This document shows, in pieces, positions 37,001-48,900 of a DNA stretch of 64,000 bases. The translations under genes were made by a program, and so were the position numbers. Position 1 is the stretch's first letter. Every line of letters starts with the position of its first letter. Source of the DNA: Lottia gigantea (Eukaryota; Mollusca; Gastropoda; Lottiidae). Below the pieces are notes generated by a model, which was not told the origin of the DNA, did not search any database, and saw nothing but the letters and a program-made list of their open reading frames with translations. Where the stretch lies: contig NW_008707425.1 of NCBI RefSeq assembly GCF_000327385.1, forward strand, positions 3,556,660 through 3,620,659, in the 5' to 3' direction.

Positions 37001-39693
37001 TAAACCTCCTAGTGACATTTACAACTTCCTTATCACAAAATGGTGAGATTTTCTAACTGTTTTCAATCATAATATCTGTAATAAGCATATTGATAAATGG
37101 ACAATATGGCTAGTTAGCGGTATAGTAGAAAGTATATCGCTGTGTTTCACACCTGCCTCTACAAAATCGATCGATAATTCTACCTGAGTCATTCGATCGA
37201 TTTTCACGAGCAAATGAACACAGCGTTGATTCTGTTAAGGATTTTGTGAAATATTGCCGAATTTGTGACAGATTTGGGAATTATTTGTATTTTTAGAAAC
37301 CACAGATACCATATGACAGCCGAAGGTATACGATGCAGACGACTACGTCACATAATCCAAATAGATCACTTTCTCCTACAGCTAGAATTTCGGACAAGTA
37401 AGTGTCAATGTTATTAATATTCTGTCACTTAAATTCTATACTATGGTATTTTTTCAATGATTCGAAGACTAGGTATAGTACAATGCTGAATGTCAGAACA
37501 ATCAACACATTGACACCTTTATACAAAAAACTAGTAACATGTTTTGTTGTCAGTGGAATTGATAGTATGCTATTATAACAGATCTGCCAAAATTTCCTTT
37601 ATTACATACTGCTTTCCGTTGCCTGTCTCTGTCTTCAGAAAGGAAAAATATATATATTTATTTATTCAATTTGCAGTGAATTGGAAACGAGTATTCACTA
37701 TACTAAAGATGAAATCAAAACATGTTCCTGTAAACATCGTCAAGCCTGCAATAGTCCAACTGAAGAACTGATTACCAAGGGAGATAAACCAGTCAAGAGA
37801 ATTCACGATTTCGTTCTTCCATTGGATACATGTAGAGTCAAACCACTTTCTCAGAAAACTCGGAATGCAGTGGTGAGTCTTTTTATGTTTAATTATCATG
37901 TATCTAGATCAAATATTATCTACAATAAAGGATTATTTTTACTTCTAAACAATTCACAATACATGCGAATCAATTGCAGGGCGTTATAGAAATATTACCT
38001 ATGTGAATATGAATCTCCATGGTCTCGTGTCAATAATGATCATAATTATCATTGTTCTAATCATTATCATCATCCATATCACTATTTTTCAGATGACAAT
38101 TGTTGAGAATGGTGAAGTTTGCTTAGAATTCTTGAAAATGAAAGAAAATGTTGAGAAATTACTAGAAATCTTCACTGTATCAGCAGACGGTCAACAAATT
38201 ATCATCAGACAACCAGACAGAAAAACGGAAACCAGAACCACGTATGCTAATCTCGCTGAGAAACAATGGAAAAAATATCATTATGCTTACAAGTATGTAT
38301 ATTCTTTCAGGTATATTTCTCATGCAGATACTTGAATAGACAAAGCTACGAACTCAAGAACTTGCTTTCTGCTAAATACGATCGGATAAACCTACATATA
38401 GGGGCTACGCATGAATTGTTTAAACCACTCCCATCACGTTCAGGTATAAAATGTTCTAAAGGAATTGTTAATTTACTTTCAGATTTGTCGAACTGGTGAA
38501 ATCCAAAACACCTAAGATAACCATGTATACTGAAGAAGCTAAATTTATGTTAATGGAAAATTCTCCAGATAACTCTTTCGAAGCTAACTTCTATGATGGT
38601 AAGTGCAGTTTACTCTTAATTCTACATTTTAAAGTGAAATATTATATTCAATCTTTTAAAATTTAGGTCCAAGAATGAAACTTTCACATCAATAAATAAT
38701 GTAACGGGACAAGATCAATTTATTTCTGCATTTCTTGTTTTATGACACTATCATTAATTCTTAAATTTTTCATTTTAGGAACCAAACTAATGATAACGTC
38801 TGAAGGAATCAGTGGAAAATCAAAGACCGGTGTTAATATCACAGAACAATCATCATCATCTGAATTACGAGGAAGAATTCAAATGGCAAAGCAATGGCTT
38901 CAACAATGCCGCCATCTTGAAACAGTAATGTCTTCCTTACAACACCAAAGACTGGACAGTAACAATATGTTTCCTTTGGTTCTGGGAAGACGACCAGGTT
39001 CTGAATCAGTCAATATTACTGCCTCAACAGAAATAATGTCTTCCCTTGCCTCAGACGAAGCTGATCCTAGTTTTGAACCCACATCCTCGTCAACACACCA
39101 TGAAAATATAAACGATAACCAATCTAACGTGCCACAACCAAAACAATCTGCCGGTGTTCCAGAAACTGCCAACAGAACTATCGCTTCTCAGTCATCCGTC
39201 ACCACCTCAAACTCTTCCTCAAATCAGAGTTGGGGATACGACACCAGTATGCAATCAAATCAAGTGCTAAAAGAACTATTTGTGCCGGAAGTTGGATGGG
39301 CATCACAGTATGCTAACGGTGATATATGGGTTCGTTTTAACGATGGTAGTCAATTAGGTGTAAAATCAGCAGTAACAGCAGTGACCTTTATTGACATCAA
39401 TACTAAGATTTACAGGTAAGAACAGTTATTCATTTATACATATCATTAAATAAATACGGTCGCATTAGTTCTCCTTGATTTAAACCATTAAATTTTAACT
39501 GTAAACGCTTGTTTTTGAAAAACTTGACATATAAAAAACTTATAAACAAAAGTTCTTACTATTTTCTTATCTTATTTTCAGATATACCAAGTCTGACAGT
39601 CTTCCAGAGATCGTCAAAATGAAGTTAGCAAAATTCCCTGCTGTTTTGGAACTCTTAAGATCCTCCTCTCCCCGAGTGTCTCTTCTACAGTGA
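34063..39693 (+). CDS. PLK4: Polo-like kinase 4 (PLK4/SAK), 13 coding exons, 747 aa
   Basis: Exons 34063-34137, 34252-34347, 34522-34617, 35073-35300, 35580-35668, 35959-36191, 36326-36390, 37297-37397, 37677-37872, 38093-38292, 38483-38598, 38779-39415, 39582-39693. Kinase domain at about residues 26-290: '[12 protein letters not shown]' Gly loop, 'VAIK' lysine, '[10 protein letters not shown]' catalytic loop, 'DFGLATQL', '[12 protein letters not shown]' activation loop, '[16 protein letters not shown]', all diagnostic of PLK4. A linker follows, then cryptic polo box ('[14 protein letters not shown]', '[11 protein letters not shown]', '[19 protein letters not shown]') and polo box 3 ('[19 protein letters not shown]'). 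PLK4 phosphorylates STIL/Ana2 and triggers centriole duplication. It is shorter than human PLK4 (970 aa), mainly in the linker. I see no DSGxxT degron after the kinase domain, only DSRRYT. Confidence 0.95.
34655..34990. repeat. about 26-bp tandem repeat in PLK4 intron 3
   Basis: Imperfect units of 'ttacattggtaacacttgtg' + 'cctttttt', about a dozen copies with variable T-runs. Intronic; it ends about 85 bases before exon 4. Confidence 0.88.
35368..35456. repeat. 25-bp tandem repeat in PLK4 intron 4
   Basis: Three to four copies of 'catttcctttttatctcatt' + 'tattt'. Pyrimidine-rich on the plus strand. Reading into it from exon 4 gives a spurious extended frame. Confidence 0.9.
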
Positions 39694-42600
39694 AATTAAA
39701 TTTTGAAAAGTGCAATAACGTTCGGTTTTATTCATTAATAGAGACAACGAAATCATACAAGGATATGTGCTATTCATTACACATTAGTAAATTATTCATT
39801 CATTTATTTTTTGCATTTCCTAGCATTATTTAATCTATGTGTTCAATTTACAAATTTTATATTTAGTACTTTTATTCTGTATTAATGTATGTTATTTATT
39901 TTATTTAATTTAAAATTAATTTTATTTATTTTGATTTATTTCAATGGTGATATGTTAAAACTGTGATATTTTATAAGTGAAATTCTGTGATAAATTTATA
40001 ATTGTGAACAATATGTCATGTTGTCAGTTAATTGTATATGTTTGTATTCATACTGTTATTATTGATATTATTTATTGTACATTTCCGTGACTAACCTTGT
40101 TATATTAACGTATTGTTATTGTTGAAAATTAAATTAATTATGGGCTATTCATATGCCATTTCATATTTTTGATACATCTTGTCAGAGATCTTGTCAAATG
40201 TCAGCACAGTAAAGCGATAAAGGAAGAGAGTTTAGTAATATTTAAAATAATTTGATACATAAGAAAAAGCAACATGAAACACCCGAGAAACTTATCTTGG
40301 ACATTTTATCGCCCTTAGGTAGACTGGAAATGTGTGGCTCAATTTTTTACACAAATCTCCATGAAATGAAAATAGTTCTCATTATAATACCAAATGATAG
40401 GCTAACTTGCAACAAAGGCGCCTTCAGACCAATTTACGTGACCCTACTATGCATCTGATTAAAAGCTCGCATAGTTTTAAGACAGTAGCGGCACCAGTGG
40501 TGGTACATGTTGGGGGGGGGGGGGGGTGGCATTTGCCTCCCTATAAAAGTGGTACCCCCACTTTATTTTCTTGAGAGAACCCTCTAAGACGTTCTATGAG
40601 AAGCTTTCGATTATGACACCATCCCAGACTACCCAAAATTTGGATTCAGTCTCAGCAATTGTCCCCCCCATTGAGTCAGTCTGCCCCCTATTTGTACGCA
40701 TAGTCTCGGAAGACTGTTTTAAGATGAAACACATACAACTAAAACTTCAATTTAACTGAGCAAACTTGATCCCAACAACGATTTAATCAAACCTTAAAGA
40801 TTTAACCTTAAGTCCGATAAAACTTAAATTCAAACAAATTCCGTTAGTTCTACAGACAGAAAATAGTCTTCGAATTTTGCTAGTTGGTTTGGGGTCAGTA
40901 AAAGACCAGATTAACAATTTCAGGACCATTGGACATATACATTTTTTTTAAATTTTAAAATAATATGAAATAAATTAATTGTATCCGTAAATTTTCGTAA
41001 AATATCAAAAAGAATGGATAGGGACTCTAATTACTGGAGGGCAGATAACTCTCAGAAAAAAGGGAGGGGAATTTTAGCCACCCATTAAAATCATCAGGAA
41101 AAACGAGTCGTGATTCACCCAGAAGAGGTTTTATTTGCAGACAACAGTGAGTGTGAAAGTGATTTAGAACTTGATGATGAAGATAACAGATTTATAGATA
41201 ACGATGCTGATAATGTCGGTGTTGAGGTCATTATTGAAGAGTTTGAAAGGGATCACAATGACGTCAGAAGGTAGACCTGAATTTTCTGCGGTTCTGGCAC
41301 TGAAAACCCAGTATCTATGCCAGATTCCCATTATCCATATGGTAAAATGAAACTATCGATGTTTTTCCAAAATTTTAGCCAATTTGATAAGCGTATTGGC
41401 GACTTCAAAATGCACAATGATCTGTACATACATGTGGCATGTAATTTCTGCATCTGTCAGAATGGGTTTCAAGTTGGGACCACATTAGGTCAGTTCTGAT
41501 AGAATAATGTAAATAAGTAATACAAAGTAATAGGGACTAATATTATTTTGTGTAACCAAAACTAGAAATACACTTATATATTAAATGCTAAAATGAGAGA
41601 AAATAAAATCCCCTAATGCCTGAATAATGAACAAAAATATTATTATTTTACTATGTAACATCTCTAGTGTAAGTACAGGTTCAAATTAAGAAGGTGGCAA
41701 AAAAAACTGGAGATTTGAGACTGTGGGGGTACACCCACCTGCTTCTAAAATTAGCATCACAAAGATTATACCAAAATGACCAGAAATTCAAGGGGAATTA
41801 CTTTAAAACGAAATCTGAAAAATTTCACAAATTAATTTCAGCCCTCAATTATAATATGGATTTGAATATAAAGTCGCTTTGATTTTAAATGATCTTTGTT
41901 CAAAGTCAAATTTAATGTTTTCGATTCACATTAAAGTCTAAATTTTTTATCAAAAATAAACACAATGCCGCTAACAAAAATGTCAAATATTTAATTGTTT
42001 TCGATCCACATTAAAACTTTTATCAAAAGAAAAATTCGGATGCGAAAATGGAAACGCAGACAACTGTTCAAAAGAATCAGAGAAAAACGTTATGTCGTGA
42101 TCTCCACATGTATAGTATTATCTAGGACGACCAAGATGAAGAAAATACAAATGGTCTTTGTATCTCGATTAATGTCGTTCCAGAGTATAGGTAAGTATTA
42201 AGATTTCAAGTTATTCGAATTTCAATCCGAACTTCATTCAAGACGTTACATTGTATATGAACATATATGAGGTGGTTCAAATGGCAAGAATTTAAATTGG
42301 CAGAAGAAGTTACCCAACTACAAAATATAACAACAATAAGCACAAAAAAGTAACAAAATAACCAAGTATAACAGAGCGACTAAAACAAAATAACAAAATT
42401 TAACCTAATATTATGATATTATAGACTTATATAAATAGTTTTCTGAATAATATGGAAGCAACTTATTTTCAAAGGGGTGATTATGAACATAAAATAAACA
42501 CATTTTAAAAAGATCTGTTGAAACATTTGACAATTGGTACGATTTTATATTTGCTGTGTATTAAAAATATTTAGTCACAAAGGACTTACTAATTTAGCTC

Positions 42601-42975
42601 AAGAAAATGAAAATCAGGCCAAGTCATCGGGATAGTCATAGCTTCTAGTTACATCATTCCAATTTCCAAATAAACACTTGAAAACCGACCACTAACAATT
42701 TATGCGGGAATGTACAACAATATGTAAGTTTTGTTTGTAATTTTTGCAGTTCTTTCAATGCACATAGATGTTATGAGTGATTCGATTGACGTAAATAGAA
42801 ATGGAAATGAAGAATCAATTTATGACAATGAGTAGGCCTAACAGATGCAGTAAAGGGATTATATTTGGATAAGAGACAGTTTCTTTATAGACTTTTATAT
42901 GTAACTAGGTTTTTCATTGATTGATCTTTCATTGTCAAATTCATCGCGAAGCAAATATAATTCAGATCATAACAA
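39694..42975. other. intergenic between PLK4 and the adhesion GPCR 3' end (convergent)
   Basis: 39694-40150 is likely PLK4 3'UTR and AT-rich flank. 40510-40526 is a G15 run. 41098-41275 is an acidic open frame without a start codon, rich in Asp and Glu, of unknown origin. The rest, including the 3'UTR of the GPCR gene on the minus strand, shows no recognisable element. Confidence 0.45.
40511..40526. repeat. poly-G homopolymer
   Basis: Fifteen consecutive G residues in an otherwise AT-rich interval. Likely length-variable and hard to sequence, so the exact count is doubtful. Confidence 0.9.
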
Positions 42976-45900
42976 TTATGTGGTACTCGAAAAATGTACA
43001 GAAGATCGACTTGGTTTCCCTAGGTAATTTTCAATATCAGTTATGCATTCTGAAACCACCGGGTCGTCTTCTGTCGGACGTAAACGTAGCACAAACTGGT
43101 TGTTGAGCATGGTTTCGTCTAAAGAAACATTGTGCCACATCTTATCTTCTTCGTCATCGTAATCTTTAAAGTGAATGTTAGGATTAAAGTGGGGTTTACC
43201 ACACCCATTCTTATTACTGTTGTCCATAACAGCCACAAATTTTGGTGTGATCTGAAATCAAAGAATGTGATACCTTAGTGGATAGATTACAGAAACTCTT
43301 AAATAATAATATGTACAGATATTTATGGCATATGACAATTTTACCATTTTTTTTATTGTTATCCAGTTTGACAATTGCTTTCAGTCGTATCTATTTTGTT
43401 TTTATTGTTCAGGGTTTTTGTGAGGTATACGAAAGTGGCTCTACTAGGGAACCACCAGTCCACCCAGACATTAAATTGACTTACAGATCTTAAATCTAGG
43501 GCCCTCACTGAACTAGTTGGGCGACTGATATACGAAATATCATCCCGTTTGTAACTACATGTACATGAAATTCACACAATATCAATACAACTGTTGCAGA
43601 CAGCATTACTATCGTTTTCGGCTTAAAATGGTCAATACTTACTGTTCCTTTACTGTCAACACCAAGAGAGTCAGCCTCAGATGTCTTCCTGGCTCTTGAA
43701 GAAGAAGTGTCCATGGTCTTCTTTTTGTGGTAACGTCTCTCAAATGCTGAACGAACCTTTAGGAAGAGACCAATAATTCTAGTTTGGTGAATATGTCAAG
43801 AAACGCATTTGCCACTGACTTCTTAAAAAAGTATTATTTTCAAAAAATTTCTCTTCATCTCTAACTTATCAACGTTTTGTAATAAAATATCGCACAGCTT
43901 TCAAATCGAAATCGGTATAGGTTAAATATATACTTACATCAACGTTCAATATACAATGGAAGATGAAGAATATCAGACCCTAAAATGAGTAAGAATATCG
44001 GTCACTTATTCATTCAGGATACAATCTAATCCCATTTCCTTCACTAACTCAAGGATGTAATTCTGGACTAAAATGGTGCTCCGAAATATAACATTACGCA
44101 AAGAACATTCCGTAGAGGAAAATAATTAATAATTGTTATTCTATACTATATTTGCATCAGCGTAAAGGATCGGGCAAATTGAAAATGCGTACTGACGAAG
44201 GCGGCACAAAATGACAAAGAGTTTCAAACGACAGTTTGTCCTGGCTCAAAGGCAAGATTTCGAAAGTGACTCATTACCATCGAGAAGGTATAAAAGATCT
44301 TGAAGCTACTAACCTGGAATGCATTACCTATGGTAAATAGATATGTAATAGCTATTGCAAATCCTTCAGTACCATCAGCGTTCACAGCTAAAAAGGCTAG
44401 TATCCATGTTAAACCCAATAGAGGTAGTAAAATTACTGCTGCCTTTAAACTAATTCTGAAATGAGGATAAATCTGATAATTATGGTGCGTTATCGTATGT
44501 GTATGAAGGAAGATGCCGAGGTGTCGACTTTCAAGACCATTTGGCAGGGGTTAAAACATTAGCTGTCGATTTTGCGCCTGCCAAAATTTTCCCGCGTTGC
44601 AAAGTCGACATTGTCAGTTCAAAAGAGTAAGAGGTATTAAATAAATCTCTAGGTATTTGATCTAACAATCCAGAGGATAATCTTCGTAGCAGACTTATTC
44701 TTTGATAAACACCCTTGTTTGAGAAAAGATAACATAACAACTCAGGAATGCTATGAAGATATTTTAGATTTTTTTACCAGACACGATACTTACTGTAAAC
44801 TGGATATCTCCTGTACATTAACTTTAGCAGTAGAATTCATTGATCTAACCATAACACGTATTACAATGCCAAGTATTATGGCATTAGTCTGAAGGTATAA
44901 AGTAACGACATAGTCAGTGTCATATTGGACCAAAGATAAATGGCTGCATCTAGAGGTCTAAGTGTCTTGAGTAAGCTTCAACACCTAAACTTGTACCAAA
45001 GCAGGAGACAAATTTTCAAGGATCTATTTGATGATCTGAACAGATTACATAACTATGATATAGTGCAGTGACATGGTCTGTTATTTACAGAAATGGATCA
45101 AAAAACTCGAAATTTTCACATGACACTTACAGTCAAGAAATTTAGATGTAGCTGCTTTACATTTGACCATGAAAGAATTGAAACGCATTTTTTTGACAGG
45201 TAGAGCGCATCGAACCGACTACCACACCATCTCGTCAATATAGAATCATATAAATTTGAATTGGATCTTGAATATAGATATGGGCCCGTGTAAGATAAAT
45301 ATATATAAGTATTTAGCTACGTGCACTCAAAGAAAGCGATTCGAGTTGAACAAATCCAGTAGTATGTGTTTGATAAAAGGAAGAATATTATGGCGCTTTA
45401 TCTATTAAATGTAGACAACACTACACCGATGTCAAATATTCGTTCTGAAAAGTGGTAGATAGATTTAAATTTTGATATTTAAGTGAATATTTATAGACCA
45501 CCTCAATAAAATACAGTACTCACAATAACGACTAAACCAACAGTAGGTACAAAACACATCAACAACATATCTCTATCTAACCAACAGCTGGAATTTAATA
45601 AATAATCTTTCATCCCAGCCGATTAATCAATCCCACTTGAAATATTTAAAGGTAGTGTCTGGAAGAATCTGTGCATTTTTTAGACCTGAGAGCATTGATG
45701 GCTATTAATGCGCGGTTTTAGCTATCAGTTGCTCATGTCGTTTGTAACAAAAATTGGAACAGTGGTTAATCGCGGTTGCTTCTTTGTGAACATCTCAATA
45801 TTTCGATCATGGCGACTGTAATGGGCAAAAGCATAATTGACAATCTAAGGTATACAAAATCTTGTAGCATACTAAGTTAGTTTCAACGAGATAACATTTG

Positions 45901-48900
45901 ACTTACATTCTCCCAACACCATATTGGTGATAGAAAACTCCAAATGATATACCAACAATTACTAACGGTGCTCCTGTAAAATAAGATCATGTTACCAATA
46001 TGCTAGTTTATATTTTGCTTTATGAGTATATTTATTGCCTTTTCCAGTGAATTTTCCTGCTTTACAATGTCCCTTAATATTTACTAACGTTTTTTGCTAA
46101 CAGTATTCTTTGTTGTAAACAATATTATATTCCAATGAAATGGATTGGGGAATAGCTCTTCCGAAACTCTGTTATGAACTTAAGTAAAAAAGAAACGTAC
46201 CCCATCCAAGAGCCATGTATTTCTTCAAATGACTTCCTCTTTTGAACACCTTTACCAAAACCACATAGATATGTATACCTTCAACTAACATCCAGCAAAA
46301 TAGTGAAGTTAGTGCGTAATGAAGTAGAATTGCCACAGTTTTACAAGCCCACTGTAAATACATTTATATAACATTTACAGTCGCACTGTATGACAATAAT
46401 CTAACTTATAGTAAACTGAATGGATTACATGTGCCTCACACATTCAAGTTAAGTCAAATTGAAAGATGGTTTGCGTATTCAAACCGTTGTCCTGACTAAA
46501 TTTACGGCGAATGTGTTCAGAACAGTAGGAAAACAGGTCAATTTAAATGAATTTTTAAGACGCCTTCAAGTTTTCTTGTGTTTGCTACAATATCGAATAC
46601 GAATAGGTCATTTTGCTCATTTTCATTAAATAACGACTTTCTCGCCCAACTAATAACTCTACTTACCACAGGAGTAGTAGCTTTGTCGGATGTTCTTCCC
46701 ACTCCAATTAAAAATATAATCTGTACCAATATTATAGATACAGCCAACTGTTCATGAATTCTTATTCTATCACTCTTTAATCTGAAGAGAAATGGCCGAT
46801 GTTATTGCAGCAAAGATCATTCCTTTTACATTCTTCATGTATTTTCATAATAGATGTCACATTACTCAAATAAATCAAAGACTAGACTTAAGAAAATGCA
46901 TTTAGTTACTCATTGACAACGATTTACATGCAAACCGTATTCAGGTATTAAGATGTTTTGGCCAGGGAGCTCTTCAGGTAGCCCATTTAGCTCTGATACT
47001 TAATACTGCACTGTATCTGTATAATATATTTTGGCACAGTGTATCTAGTGCCCATTGAGCTTATAGATCTGAATAGGACCTACCTGAAGTATTCAAAGAC
47101 TATTATGGCCAAAAGGCATCCCAAAATCGATAATGATCCACCAATATAAGATATATAGGATAGAACAGCATTGTTAGTTTTGTCTAAACGTTCCTGAAAA
47201 TGATCAAATACTGTTTACATAATCAATATCCAGCTGAATGTAATCGCTTGGATCAAAACGATGATGTATATCCTGATGAACTTGGTGAACTTTGTGTTTT
47301 TTTGTTGTTGATTTGCTTGGACATCATTCGCATTTCCAATATAACCAACCTCAACAATAATCTAGCATTATATTTCGCTACGTTTAAGGCAATCCTTTTA
47401 CTGGAGTCGTCATTTATCGGGTCGTGATGTCATGTTTAATGTTGATTATTCAGTGGAATCTACTTGTTTCTATATTCCATTCCCAAACGTGTTCGGAAAC
47501 CACTGACAATATCATACTTTCATGAATTTCTAAAAGTATTGCTGAACTCCAAACAGAGGTGCTGATCTGTCAATGCTGCCATATCTGGCGAGGAATAGAC
47601 AATTTATTTTAAAAACTGTTCATTCTTATTTTGCACCCAATAATTAATTTACTATGAATAATAATAATATATGACTTACCGATGTGCCATACACATCAAG
47701 TAATAAAGCAAAATTTGTTAAATGCGAGCAGTGGCAGTTAACATGAGTATCATTATAACTATGTAGAGTGCATCCTTTCCCGGACCACTCATATTCTTCA
47801 GAACTACAAAAAAGATAATGTGTATCATGGGCAACGCCATGCAGGGTGCGATGAGCGAAATTTTGCCAGGACAGCGGCATAAGCCTGCTCTTTTTTTAGA
47901 TTTCCAACTGTCGAGGGATCTTTAATGGGGCCTCGGTTTATTGTCCCATCCGAGCGACTAAACGCTTTTTCAATGTCAGCCCCTCTTACTTGCATCACTG
48001 ACAGGGGGAAACCGGGTTGAAAAATCCGAAGGTATTATCTCAAGATTGAACCCTGGACCTTCAGGTTAGCGAGCAAGCGTATAACTCACTGAGCCACCGC
48101 GTAACATAGTTTAGTACATTGAATTATTTGACTTTCAACGGATATACAGAGTTACAGAACAATAGTGTACTTACACGCTTGTCATATTCATGAAAACACA
48201 AAGGTTCTTAGTTTTCGATTGAGAACTGCCCTATCAAAATAGAAAAGGAAATTACTACTCATAGCTGATAACTAAAAAATGAAGCATACATGATTGGAAT
48301 AAATTTGTCTTGCAATTCTGCACCTAATGACCAATTGAAAAATTATTTTCCTAGCTGGATCACATACAAAATTTCTCAATGTGTACAAAACGAAATTCAA
48401 CTTTTTAATCATGCAATTTTGCTCAGTGCTCAAAACCAAACGGATGATTATATGTAACACTATTGACAGTACGAAGAATTACTAGCATTTCGACCATCAC
48501 TGACAGGGAAAAATCGGGTCAAAAAACACCAATATGGTTCTGAAGACATATTATTTGTGGGGAATAATAAATCCTTACCTGTACCCTAAATGTTATTATA
48601 ACTGGATCTTTAAGATCATTGAAGAGACCTTCAGGGAATCCCAATACTTTACTCGACATTATTTCAGAAACTACATGATGTTCTCGAACTTGCTCTCTGA
48701 AAGATTAGTACCATTCCCATCATAGGTAACACCTTAGACGAACAGCGCTATATAGCGTTATCTTAGGACAATTATTCCTACAGCCATACCTTACTACAAC
48801 CACAAATATGCTAACTAAATTCAATTTTAATGGTCGAGCCCATGACCTATCAAGTACCCTAGCAATTTTTATTATAACGAAAGAAAGAAGCCCAGATGGT

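Noticed and set aside
44517-44608. Imperfect palindrome ('gtcgacttt' with 'aaagtcgac', 'ttggcagg' with 'cctgccaa') in a GPCR intron
   Set aside because: Short and interrupted; could be a decayed fold-back copy but too weak to list as an element.
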